Below are positions 33,470-40,124 of a stretch of 40,124 bases of DNA, piece after piece (positions within the stretch are counted from its first letter, which is position 1; each line of letters begins with the position of its first letter). Below the pieces are notes generated by a model. That model did not search any database, was not told where the DNA came from, and was given only the letters and a program-made list of their open reading frames with translations. The stretch comes from a virus. Location of the stretch: IMG/VR virus record IMGVR_UViG_3300032087_001047, positions 1 to 40,124 of that record. One strand, 5' to 3'. A program made the translations under genes and the position numbers.

Positions 33470-34438
33470 TTACCAAATATCTTCAAAATCTTCGTTTTCA
33501 TTTGCCTTGCTATAGTCCGTAGGTCGAATAGCAAAAAAGTCTGTATGAGTATGTCCGCCAGTAAGATGATAAAACCAATCAAGGTTAGATGCAGAATCAG
33601 CATCATAGCTAAAAAACCTTCTTTTATCATTGTACCCAAGTTCAACAAGTTTTTCATTTGTTCTTTTTCTTATAAATTGTTTTAGATCATTTGCTTTTAA
33701 GTTTTCAATATCACCCATCTCAAACATCTTGTCAATATATTTTTCTTCAAGTTCAACCATGATCTTAGCTGCTTTGTATATATCTTCTTTACAGTCTTCT
33801 TTTAGTGTAGGTATTTCCTCACACATGTGTCTATATAATTGACAACCCATACGACTATGTAGTGACTCGTCTCTTACAGACCATTTCATTTGTTGACCTA
33901 TTCCTTTGAGCAGGTTGCGTAATTGAAAAGAATATAAAACAGCAAAAGCACTATATAAACTAACGCCCTCTGCGAAAGCGGAAAAGATTGCCAAGCTACG
34001 ACCGATGCCCACAGGATCATTCCCGTCATAAGCAACCAAGTTGTCAAAACGTTCCGACGTCGCAGGCTCGTGAAGAAACGCTTCAAAGTCTTCAAGTCCC
34101 AGTGTTTCATTTAAATAACTATATGCAACAGCGTGTATTGTTTCTTGTGAGCCGAACATCATAGCCATCTGTTGCACTTCGTGTTTTGGAAACCATGATA
34201 CGACTTTCTGTGTCCAGTAATCTGATACTGCACATTCTGTTTGAGCAAAGCCTAGTAGTATATTACCTACTAAATTCTTCTCTGCTTCTGTTAATTTTTC
34301 GTTCCAGTCTTTAACATCACCTGACATAGGTATTTCTGTATGTAACCAAAACGCTTGAGCTTGTTTCAACCAACCCTCATTATAATATATAGGGTACTCA
34401 AAAGGTTTATAAGGTATTCTTTCTTTAAATAAACTCAT
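33470..34438 (-). CDS. nrdB: Ribonucleotide reductase small subunit, class I (NrdB)
   Basis: This 322-residue radical-generating partner of NrdA has carboxylate and histidine metal ligands at E68 (AQTECAVSDYW), E99 and H102 (SQETIHAVAYSY), E157 (FAEGVSLYS), and E191 and H194 (RDESLHSR). The radical tyrosine candidate is Y106, four residues after H102, as in class Ia. I start at 34438 (MSLFKERIPY), since the seven-residue upstream extension lies inside the previous gene. The stretch encoding residues about 117-162 has much higher G+C than its flanks (separate entry). It pairs with the truncated-type NrdA downstream through the 75-residue gene. Confidence 0.95.
   Translation of the reverse strand: MSLFKERIPYKPFEYPIYYNEGWLKQAQAFWLHTEIPMSGDVKDWNEKLTEAEKNLVGNILLGFAQTECAVSDYWTQKVVSWFPKHEVQQMAMMFGSQETIHAVAYSYLNETLGLEDFEAFLHEPATSERFDNLVAYDGNDPVGIGRSLAIFSAFAEGVSLYSAFAVLYSFQLRNLLKGIGQQMKWSVRDESLHSRMGCQLYRHMCEEIPTLKEDCKEDIYKAAKIMVELEEKYIDKMFEMGDIENLKANDLKQFIRKRTNEKLVELGYNDKRRFFSYDADSASNLDWFYHLTGGHTHTDFFAIRPTDYSKANENEDFEDIW
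33955..34090 (-). other. Atypical-composition patch inside nrdB
   Basis: G+C is 32 of 60 in 33961-34020 and 31 of 60 in 34021-34080, against 14 of 60 in 33661-33720 of the same gene. Codons shift towards CGT, TTG, GTG, ATC and GGC. The patch encodes residues about 117-162, which include metal ligand E157. It resembles the larger patch in terL and may be a short conversion tract, though strong protein conservation alone would not force such codon changes. Confidence 0.55.
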
Positions 34439-34439
34439 T

Positions 34440-34592
34440 TTAATTGTAAGGCATTTCAAATGCTATATCTACAAATGGTAGATAAAACACATATGTTAAT
34501 TGATTTTCTTCTTCATAAGCTCTACACCCAAACAATATGCCTGGATAAAAACCCACTGACAAAGACCAGTTCCATTTCTCTTTATTTTCCAT
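34440..34592 (-). CDS. Small conserved phage protein upstream of nrdB (50 aa)
   Basis: I use the internal ATG at 34592 (MENKEKWNWSLSVGFYPGIL), because the longer frame would run into the preceding 49-residue gene. The protein is Trp/Tyr/Phe-rich, with FGCRAYEEENQLTYVFYLPF and a final VDIAFEMPYN, suggesting a small beta sheet. I recall similar proteins next to reductase genes in Bacteroidota phages. Function unknown. Its stop is one base from the nrdB start. Confidence 0.65.
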   Translation of the reverse strand: MENKEKWNWSLSVGFYPGILFGCRAYEEENQLTYVFYLPFVDIAFEMPYN

Positions 34593-34593
34593 A

Positions 34594-34743
34594 TTAATCT
34601 TCTTTAAATACCGCGTAAACATTTGCTTTTCGTTTCTTACTAAGGTTTATTGTAGTAATTAACTCTTTGCGTTCTCTTACTTCATCTTCTTTTACAGGGT
34701 AATATTTAGGATTTGTACTATTTAATTTTCTTTTTTTAGCCAT
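34594..34743 (-). CDS. 49-residue basic protein
   Basis: The frame begins MAKKRKLNSTNPKYYPVKED and ends ANVYAVFKED. Its start overlaps the stop of the upstream 57-residue frame (ATGGCTAA), and its stop lies one base before the next gene, so it fills its slot exactly. It is charged, with a Lys/Arg-rich N-terminus and a short hydrophobic strand near the end. No family is recognised. Confidence 0.55.
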   Translation of the reverse strand: MAKKRKLNSTNPKYYPVKEDEVRERKELITTINLSKKRKANVYAVFKED

Positions 34744-34909
34744 AAGCTTTTATATTATATTTTTCATGCTGCCAAACTATATCTTTATATTTTAAATAAC
34801 CTCTTTTTTCAATAGTCCATTTAATATACTTTTCAATTTGTCTTTCAGCATATTTTATCCTAGCTAATTGTTTTGCTCGCTGAGGATTAATCTTACCGTC
34901 TCGTCGCAT
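34736..34909 (-). CDS. 57-residue basic helical protein
   Basis: Starts MRRDGKINPQRAKQLARIKY at 34909 and ends at TAA 34736-34738, overlapping the following ATG. It overlaps the end of the upstream endonuclease by 46 bases, which is more than usual here, but it covers the otherwise empty 34744-34863. It is Lys/Arg/Tyr-rich and largely helical (AERQIEKYIKWTIEKRGYL). A nucleic-acid-binding role is possible from charge alone. Confidence 0.5.
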   Translation of the reverse strand: MRRDGKINPQRAKQLARIKYAERQIEKYIKWTIEKRGYLKYKDIVWQHEKYNIKAYG

Positions 34910-35325
34910 TCTTTTTGATTTTGTGGTTTGTATAATGTAAATGGTCCTATCCTTCTTTCAGCCATAAGTTTTTTAAACATCTTCCAACGTAGTGGAAAAC
35001 TCTCGTTAGCTCTACCTTTACATTCAATTATAAATCCTTTACCAACAAAGTCAGGTGTATACTTAATATTTAAAATCTTTTTATTACCTCGATCTTTATA
35101 TTCACCTTTACCATTACCACATCTTTCATAAGATTTAAATTGAAAATCAAAACCTTCAACTAACTCAAACGTTTGGCCTTCATACAAGGCTGGTATTTTA
35201 GCTTTTTTCAAAGCCATATACATATAGCGTTCAAGACCTGAAGCAAACTTAATACCATCGTAAGATATTTTATTTGCTTGTACAGGTCCTCTTTTCTTTT
35301 TTCTTTTATAATTCTTGTTCCTCAT
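34864..35325 (-). CDS. PD-(D/E)XK endonuclease, T7 endonuclease I / DUF1064-like
   Basis: A 153-residue nuclease with a basic N-terminus (RNKNYKRKKKRG) and the core landmarks FASGLERYMYMALKKAKI (E32), IKYTPDFVGKGF (D92) and IIECKGR (E101, K103). The E, D, ExK spacing marks the PD-(D/E)XK fold; phage proteins of this plan are branched-DNA resolvases or single-strand endonucleases that debranch replicating DNA before packaging. It lies in the replication/nucleotide operon, just upstream of small genes. It overlaps the MazG-like gene by 20 bases. Exact substrate is not predictable. Confidence 0.75.
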   Translation of the reverse strand: MRNKNYKRKKKRGPVQANKISYDGIKFASGLERYMYMALKKAKIPALYEGQTFELVEGFDFQFKSYERCGNGKGEYKDRGNKKILNIKYTPDFVGKGFIIECKGRANESFPLRWKMFKKLMAERRIGPFTLYKPQNQKECDETVRLILSEQNN

Positions 35326-35611
35326 AATGTAAACCGTCGTTACCGTTTTGCCCTATTACATTCATTCTGTTTAACATTACTTCTTCAAGTTCATCTTGTA
35401 AACAAACTCTTGCAGCTTGTATATATAATAATGCATCCATTATTTCCTCTTGTACATCAACTAAAAATCTGTCAAGATCTTTGACTTCGTTTTTAATTTC
35501 ACCCATCATTGTTGCACCGTACTTTTTCTGACCAACCAGACTACGTTGATCTATTTTTTCAATAACTTTTTGTACGATTTCGTCTTTAGTCTTTACTGTG
35601 TAATTACTCAT
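35306..35611 (-). CDS. MazG-like all-alpha nucleotide pyrophosphatase domain protein (101 aa)
   Basis: The middle reads RSLVGQKKYGATM and later VDVQEEIMDALLYIQAARVC, a pattern of short phage MazG/dUTPase-like helical proteins in which the EE and D residues bind magnesium and nucleotide. These hydrolyse (d)NTPs to monophosphates and pyrophosphate. It follows a longer MazG fusion on the same transcript (8-base overlap), so the phage has two related domains. The C-terminus is acidic. Confidence 0.6.
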   Translation of the reverse strand: MSNYTVKTKDEIVQKVIEKIDQRSLVGQKKYGATMMGEIKNEVKDLDRFLVDVQEEIMDALLYIQAARVCLQDELEEVMLNRMNVIGQNGNDGLHYEEQEL

Positions 35612-36398
35612 CTTTTACAAATGTTCCGTTAATCATTTTACCTGTTCGCTTACTAATAACTTTATAAGCACTATCAATACAATCTTCTATAGTAACTCCT
35701 TGTAAATGAGCTAAGTTTGTTAATACTACAACCATGTCACCTATAGCATCTATAACTTCTGGCTTATCATCTTTTAATAATGCTTTAGCTAACTCACCAG
35801 CTTCTTCTTGAAGCTTAACATATTGTGTATGGCTATTGCCTTTACTATATAAACCTCTTTGCTCTGCCCAGTCTCTTATTTTACCAAACATATCACTATC
35901 AGTTATTTTTGATGTCTCATCTATTTGGTCTTCACTCCATAGCTCAGGAGCTTTAAACCACTCAGCAAAAGCTTTGTTATATACATAACACCTATCATTG
36001 TTATACATAGAAGTTTTAACGTTCTTCATTATCCAACGAACTGAATCTATGTTTAACTTAAATGAACCGTGTTCTGAGTCCCACTCCATACCTAAGTTAT
36101 CCATTAAATTACCTTTTAATTTATTAACTGGATATGGAAACGTAGTGGTTTGTTCTGTTACGTTTATATTCATTTTAAATTTATTTAATTTTATTAATTC
36201 ATTATATTTTTTACGATCAATCCTATAGCCATAAGACTGTTGAAGTTCTATCTCTTTCTCTGATATATAATCTATATCATCGGACTGATCAAGAACTTCA
36301 TATTCGTCTGGGCTATAACCCTGTGTTAACGTAACTCTGTTATTAAGATCACGTGTAACACCTATTTTTTTACCCGGTATATGATAAATATAATACAT
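35604..36398 (-). CDS. Fusion of GIY-YIG-like domain and MazG nucleotide pyrophosphohydrolase
   Basis: The first 65 residues resemble a GIY-YIG nuclease (MYYIYHIPGKKIGVTRDLNN, then a helix with SEKEIELQQSYGY containing a candidate metal-binding Glu). A linker region of about 100 residues follows (WDSEHGSFKLNIDSVRWIMK). The last 100 residues are MazG-like: YVKLQEEAGELAKALLKDD and EVIDAIGDMVVVLTNLAHLQ, with the EExxE and ExxxxxxGD metal sites, then TIEDCIDSAYKVISKRTGKM. MazG clears non-canonical nucleotides or (p)ppGpp in phages. It starts two bases after the thymidylate-synthase-like gene. Confidence 0.75.
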   Translation of the reverse strand: MYYIYHIPGKKIGVTRDLNNRVTLTQGYSPDEYEVLDQSDDIDYISEKEIELQQSYGYRIDRKKYNELIKLNKFKMNINVTEQTTTFPYPVNKLKGNLMDNLGMEWDSEHGSFKLNIDSVRWIMKNVKTSMYNNDRCYVYNKAFAEWFKAPELWSEDQIDETSKITDSDMFGKIRDWAEQRGLYSKGNSHTQYVKLQEEAGELAKALLKDDKPEVIDAIGDMVVVLTNLAHLQGVTIEDCIDSAYKVISKRTGKMINGTFVKDE

Positions 36399-36400
36399 GT

Positions 36401-37042
36401 TTATAATTTGTTATTATATAAGTGTAAGTTGTGTGCATAATGGTAATATTCACCAACTTCAATATTTAATCTCTCTGCAACTAATTTTTGTAACATACTA
36501 AAACAGTACTGATCATTGCAGAAACCATACCAGAGATCATTAGAACGCATCAGAGCAGCCATATCAAGCCTATTATTTACAATAGTAAACTGAACAGCAT
36601 ACGTACAAGGCGTATCTTTAGCATAAGTAGCATGCTCTTTACAGTCATAAATACTGATCGCTGCATGTCTAGTATCTTTGCAATTTTTTAACTTAGCAAC
36701 TACATAATCTAGCTGATCATTACGTTGCCATTGCCAACCATAATTAGATCTTACTTCGTTATTACTATCTGCCATACGTTCCCATATTGGTGGTATCTTA
36801 CCGTATATTTTACCTAACTCATAAATATTAGGATCACCAGATAAATACCATTGCCATTCAGCATGAGCATAATCATATTTCCAATTACGTTCTTTATTAA
36901 ATATAACGTTTTCTAAAGGTTTTTCTAACGTAAACCCAACGTTAAATAAAGCTTTGGTATCACCAAAAGGTATACCGTCTGTAATTATTTTATCAAGAAA
37001 ATAATTATAAGCTTCGTCTGCATTTCTAAATTTTCTGCGCAT
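36401..37042 (-). CDS. Thymidylate-synthase-family pyrimidine methyl/hydroxymethyltransferase (possible dCMP-specific)
   Basis: Landmarks align without gaps to E. coli ThyA numbering: C146 nucleophile in TPCTYAVQF, R166-S167-x-D169 in MRSNDLWYG, G173, and H207/Y209 in NLHLY. Upstream, AEWQWYLSGDPNI and IWERMADSNNEVRSNYGWQW match the conserved folate-site helix region. Position 177, Asn in thymidylate synthases and the residue that recognises uracil, is Asp here, as in T4 dCMP hydroxymethylase; this predicts dCMP as substrate. The chain stops at residue 213, about 50 residues short, lacking the C-terminal closing segment, and no continuation exists in another frame. It lies amid MazG and primase genes. 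It could supply modified cytosine or ordinary pyrimidine; activity is unproven. Confidence 0.75.
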   Translation of the reverse strand: MRRKFRNADEAYNYFLDKIITDGIPFGDTKALFNVGFTLEKPLENVIFNKERNWKYDYAHAEWQWYLSGDPNIYELGKIYGKIPPIWERMADSNNEVRSNYGWQWQRNDQLDYVVAKLKNCKDTRHAAISIYDCKEHATYAKDTPCTYAVQFTIVNNRLDMAALMRSNDLWYGFCNDQYCFSMLQKLVAERLNIEVGEYYHYAHNLHLYNNKL

Positions 37043-37277
37043 ATTTTTTATAATAATATTTATAGAACTCGTACATCTGAACCCATATTGCTACTGGTCC
37101 ATAGACTAACGGAGATCTATTATTTTTATTGTTTATCTTAATATCAATGTACCAAGCTCCTTCTCCATTCGCAAATGGGGATATATATATTCCATTGTTT
37201 ATACACCATCTGTATGCTTCCAGTTCCTGCATAGTAGGCGTATATTGTCCCATTACATCTTTCTTTTTTCGTGGCAT
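37026..37277 (-). CDS. Small conserved protein (83 aa) between primase and TS-like gene
   Basis: The product begins MPRKKKDVMGQYTPTMQELE, then has YRWCINNGIYISPFANGEGA and an aromatic helix end (YEFYKYYYKKYAQKI). The pattern looks like a compact alpha/beta phage protein. It starts directly after the primase-helicase stop (TAA then ATG) and overlaps the next gene by 17 bases, so it belongs to the same transcript. No family or catalytic motif is recognised. Confidence 0.65.
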   Translation of the reverse strand: MPRKKKDVMGQYTPTMQELEAYRWCINNGIYISPFANGEGAWYIDIKINNKNNRSPLVYGPVAIWVQMYEFYKYYYKKYAQKI

Positions 37278-38999
37278 TTATTCCCAAGGCATTGGTTCAT
37301 TTTCTTTAACTGCATTTATTTGAGGTACAAAACAACCTGATCTTGGCTCCCATTTAAAATGAGCTTCAGCACCGTTTTCACCTAAGTTTTGAAACTTAAC
37401 TTTAAGTACTTTAGCTTTTACAGTTTTATCTTCATAATTTCTATGTACTAATATACCGTGATAACTAGCATCATACCATTCACCACCACCTTTAATGTTA
37501 TACATATTAGGTTCTTCAATCTGACCATTTTGGTTCTTCTGCATTTTAGTTGGGTGAGCTACAATGAAAACTAAAGCATCATATTTTTTAGCGAACACTT
37601 CTATTTTAGTTAGATAATCCATGGTGTAACGATTAACATCGTCAGACTTAGCATTAACATCTCTAACTTTATTATAAGGATCGATCACTAAACATTTAAT
37701 ACCTTTACGTTTAACAAGCTCAGCACCTTTACGTAATACAGAATCAAGATCATATCGTTCCATGTCAATGAAAAAGAAATTATCATTAACGTGTTGTGAT
37801 ACTTCTTTCCATTTACCTCCACCAATATCATTTGTGCTTGGCATATCACCCCATACTTTACGCATTAATTTATGTGCATGTAAATATGTAGGTGCATTTT
37901 CAGGAGATGCGAACGCAGTTTTCCAACCATAATTTTGATTGTAACCTACAACCATCTGATCAACAAAATCAGATTTACCAGAACTAGGTATACCAGTTAC
38001 AGTAATAAACTGTCCAGTATAAGTTGAAAATATTTCATCAAAGTTTGATAAGCCAACTTGATAACCAGGTTTAAAACCATGTTTAACAAAGTCTGAAACT
38101 TCTGCTTCAACATCTTTAAACGTTGTAACATTTTCCAATGGATATGGTCTTGCTTTAGCAATACACTCTGCTAATTTTTGTTTACCATATTTTACTAGAT
38201 ATTCATTAGCATCTTTACACTCATCAAAGTCTGCTAAGAAACAAACTTCAGCACCAAGTCTACGAACTAACTCTGACTGTAATGCTTGACCAGCTTCATC
38301 TGAATCAACTGCTAATATTATTTTTTCTTTATCATCAAAATAATCTATACAATTATCTAGATAATCAAGATTATTACTAGTTAATGTTGCACCGTTTGGA
38401 ACTGATATAACATTACGTACACCAGCTTCATGTAGTGATAATACATCTATTTCACCTTCAGTTATAACACAACTGTCATAACCAACTATGCTGTTGATAT
38501 TATAAAATATCTTTTCAGCACCTTTATATAGTTTAAAATTTTTGCGACCATCTCTGTATTTAACATTGATAAGTTGGTCACCCATATAATAATTAAACTT
38601 TATAGTATTCTCGGTCTTACCGGTTTGTGGCATCCACTCAGGACCCTCACTGATCTGTAAATCAATAAGAGTCCGAGTTGATATACCCCTTGTCTCGAAC
38701 CATTCAGCTACTTTACTACGTGGTATATTAAACTCTTCTACAGGTGGTTCTACTGGTCTTATATACTCACGTTCACTAGCGCCTTTACGCTGATATGTAT
38801 GTAGCTGAAATGAAGTGTTACAATTGTGACAAGTACCGAGACCCCGTTCCCAATCATATGAAGCACATTTTGCTTTTTGATTTTTGGGTTGCCTATCGTG
38901 TGAACACAAAGGACAAATCCCTTGTTTCTTACCTTGTTCTAGGCCATACTGATTGAACTTGTCAATCAAAAATCCATTGATCTCTATTGTCTCTATCAT
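37278..38999 (-). CDS. Primase-helicase (T7 gp4-like, DnaG-TOPRIM fused to DnaB-type helicase)
   Basis: The 573-residue enzyme primes and unwinds DNA at the phage fork. An N-terminal zinc ribbon has CPLC (C29, C32) and CHNC (C57, C60). The TOPRIM domain shows VITEGEIDVLSLHEAG (E181) and ILAVDSDEAG (D232, D234). The RecA-like helicase starts after residue 300 with Walker A TGIPSSGKSDF (336-343) and Walker B KCLVIDPYNKV (D440), and has VAHPTKMQ and a C-terminal PMPWE end. The order and length match bifunctional phage primase-helicases. It sits downstream of the SSB-like gene and upstream of nucleotide genes. No polymerase gene lies in the window. Confidence 0.95.
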   Translation of the reverse strand: MIETIEINGFLIDKFNQYGLEQGKKQGICPLCSHDRQPKNQKAKCASYDWERGLGTCHNCNTSFQLHTYQRKGASEREYIRPVEPPVEEFNIPRSKVAEWFETRGISTRTLIDLQISEGPEWMPQTGKTENTIKFNYYMGDQLINVKYRDGRKNFKLYKGAEKIFYNINSIVGYDSCVITEGEIDVLSLHEAGVRNVISVPNGATLTSNNLDYLDNCIDYFDDKEKIILAVDSDEAGQALQSELVRRLGAEVCFLADFDECKDANEYLVKYGKQKLAECIAKARPYPLENVTTFKDVEAEVSDFVKHGFKPGYQVGLSNFDEIFSTYTGQFITVTGIPSSGKSDFVDQMVVGYNQNYGWKTAFASPENAPTYLHAHKLMRKVWGDMPSTNDIGGGKWKEVSQHVNDNFFFIDMERYDLDSVLRKGAELVKRKGIKCLVIDPYNKVRDVNAKSDDVNRYTMDYLTKIEVFAKKYDALVFIVAHPTKMQKNQNGQIEEPNMYNIKGGGEWYDASYHGILVHRNYEDKTVKAKVLKVKFQNLGENGAEAHFKWEPRSGCFVPQINAVKENEPMPWE

Positions 39000-39002
39000 T
39001 TA

Positions 39003-39317
39003 TTAAAATGGTAAATCGTCTTCTACTACTGGTTCATTAACTACTTTGTTTGCAACGGGTGCTTCACCTCTTGGTGTTACATCTACATTGCTTCCGTTTG
39101 TCCATACAACTTTTACATTGCCAAGATAAACCTTTTCAACTTTAGCATCACGCTCGTCTTTAGTTTGTTGAACACAAACCGGACCGTTGTTACCGAAGTT
39201 ATCAAGATCATCGTTTAATGTAATAGTTATAGGTAAGTATTTACCTTTTTTACCGTTGATAATTTTATCTTTAGGTATTTTAGTAAGGTCAATACTAGTT
39301 GCTATAATACTTGCCAT
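39003..39317 (-). CDS. Single-stranded-DNA-binding protein (SSB-like)
   Basis: A 104-residue beta-rich protein (ITITLNDDLDNFGNNGPVCV, KVEKVYLGNVKVVW) with a flexible linker and an acidic tail ending VEDDLPF, close to the DDIPF tip by which SSBs dock partner proteins. It lies directly before the primase-helicase (three bases apart) and after recombination genes, the expected neighbourhood. It would coat single strands and recruit the primase-helicase or exonuclease. The OB fold itself cannot be verified by eye. Confidence 0.7.
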   Translation of the reverse strand: MASIIATSIDLTKIPKDKIINGKKGKYLPITITLNDDLDNFGNNGPVCVQQTKDERDAKVEKVYLGNVKVVWTNGSNVDVTPRGEAPVANKVVNEPVVEDDLPF

Positions 39318-39496
39318 TATGCGTATTGATTTATTTGGTTAAACATTCTCTGCAATTGCTCTTTTGTAGCATTTGTAGTTCTTCTTAAATTATCCACAGC
39401 TTTAACATGTGTTTGATTCTTGTAAAAGTTATCAACACTTGTTTCTAATCCTGTTACTGAGCAAACTTTTGTTTGCATTTTTCTAGTTCTTGCCAT
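39317..39496 (-). CDS. Small basic protein (59 aa) coupled to the SSB-like gene
   Basis: The frame starts at 39496 (MARTRKMQTKVCSVTGLETS) and ends HNN-free at the TAA that overlaps the SSB ATG (TAATG). The middle, VDNFYKNQTHVKAVDNLRRT, and the tail, TKEQLQRMFNQINQYA, are helical and basic. One cysteine. A start shortly after the exonuclease stop and a coupled end make a real gene likely. Function unknown; perhaps a DNA-binding accessory of the replication genes. Confidence 0.65.
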   Translation of the reverse strand: MARTRKMQTKVCSVTGLETSVDNFYKNQTHVKAVDNLRRTTNATKEQLQRMFNQINQYA

Positions 39497-39501
39497 AATA
39501 A

Positions 39502-40124
39502 TTAAAGGGTTTTATTAATAAAATATTGCTTAGGATCAAAGTCTTTATTCTTATAAAATAATCTATAAGCGTCCACTGCTCGTTGGACTTTGTCTTTGCC
39601 CTTAGCATAAAATTCTGTTGAGCAGTCAAATATACCAAGCTGTCCAGTGTTTTTATCTATTACAATAAAAATCATTTCATAACCGAACAACTCACTGTAA
39701 ATATAAGCTTGAGAGTCGTAGTTAAATTTTGAAGCAGACCATTTAAACTTTTGAATATCATTAGTTGTTTTTAAATCAATAACTAATTTTTCATTATGGT
39801 TTATAATATCTGCTTTACCTTTCCACATCTCACCCTCAATCTCTTTAATACCTGGTGTTTCATACTCTGTGTTACTATCACGTATCATTGCCTTACACAC
39901 ATCGTTATCTAACATAATATCAGATAACTTTTCTATTTCATCTACTTCATGTTGTAACAAACATAATTCACCACCAGACATCTCTTTGTAAACTTTAGTA
40001 TTCCTAGTTGACGAAGGTATAACCTTGTACTTCTTCAGTTTATCTGGTTCTAGTATAGCGGTATGAAAGTATCCGCCAACTAAGAAAGCAGGCCTAGGCT
40101 CGCTAGGCTTTCCTAAAGCTAAAG
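39502..40124 (-). CDS. PD-(D/E)XK exonuclease (exonuclease VIII / DUF3799-like), N-terminus beyond the window
   Basis: The frame stays open to the right edge, upstream of an internal Met at 39981, and that upstream part carries family landmarks: FLVGGYFHTAILEPDKLKKY and RNTKVYKEM, typical of the RecE/DUF3799 lineage. Further on come GEMWKGKADIINHN (Asp ligand), KLVIDLKTT (D-x-K of the catalytic strand) and SQAYIYSELFGYE (the RecB-type QxxxY helix). Such enzymes resect double-strand ends and act with SSB and recombinases or in genome end processing. At least 206 residues are present; a few tens are probably missing. It is the first visible gene of the leftward block. Confidence 0.8.
   Translation of the reverse strand, partial: LALGKPSEPRPAFLVGGYFHTAILEPDKLKKYKVIPSSTRNTKVYKEMSGGELCLLQHEVDEIEKLSDIMLDNDVCKAMIRDSNTEYETPGIKEIEGEMWKGKADIINHNEKLVIDLKTTNDIQKFKWSASKFNYDSQAYIYSELFGYEMIFIVIDKNTGQLGIFDCSTEFYAKGKDKVQRAVDAYRLFYKNKDFDPKQYFINKTL

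Noticed and set aside
1-40124. Integrase, repressor, tRNA, DNA or RNA polymerase genes
   Set aside because: Looked for on both strands; none seen. Almost every base is inside an assigned gene, and the few gaps are under 90 bases.

Overview
The window is a near-complete or partial genome of an AT-rich (about 30% G+C), short-tailed, double-stranded DNA phage. It probably infects a marine flavobacterium or another member of the Bacteroidota. The evidence for that host is indirect. Starts follow A/T-rich leaders instead of purine-rich Shine-Dalgarno sites, and the exported proteins carry signal peptides ending in ISQ or SAQ, or a lipobox SSC, all typical of that phylum. The virion gene set (short-tail ring and stabilisation proteins, internal ejection proteins, no tape measure, no sheath) is podovirus-like and recalls marine flavophages and crAss-like phages. 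That placement rests on recognised motifs and gene order, not on a search. There is no integrase, repressor, tRNA or CRISPR array, so a lytic lifestyle is likely.

Layout. Positions 2-31461 are all on the plus strand; 31548-40124 are all on the minus strand. The two blocks converge on a strong bidirectional terminator at 31513-31547. From the left: the end of an unknown gene, a small conserved protein, a GroES-like protein and a candidate small terminase (2-1130); large terminase, portal, scaffold and major capsid protein (1130-8464); connector, ring and stabilisation proteins (8528-17342); three internal/ejection proteins, the last of 2605 residues with a metallopeptidase motif and a HAD domain (17355-27531); an envelope/lysis cassette (27528-30246); and five very basic, overlapping small proteins (30248-31461).

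The minus strand, read from the right edge, carries a PD-(D/E)XK exonuclease (cut by the window end), a 59-residue protein, an SSB-like protein, a primase-helicase, a small protein, a thymidylate-synthase-family enzyme, a GIY-YIG/MazG fusion, a second MazG-like protein, an endonuclease, three tiny proteins, and class I ribonucleotide reductase NrdB and NrdA with a 75-residue protein between them. This is a replication, recombination and nucleotide-supply operon. No DNA or RNA polymerase is in the window; a polymerase may lie beyond the right edge. The promoters of both blocks probably lie in a divergent region outside the window.

Most worth a second look: (1) the envelope cassette at 27528-30246, which combines a phage-encoded outer-membrane barrel, an exported thioredoxin-fold protein without CxxC, a 12-residue peptide with four cysteines, a lipoprotein with a C-terminal membrane segment and an M15 endolysin; (2) the five-gene basic-protein cassette; (3) the thymidylate-synthase homologue, with Asp at the position equivalent to E. 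coli Asn177, which predicts dCMP preference and hence possible cytosine modification; (4) a sharp island of foreign codon use covering exactly the ATPase core of the large terminase; (5) a stabilisation protein apparently split in frame by two tandem stops.
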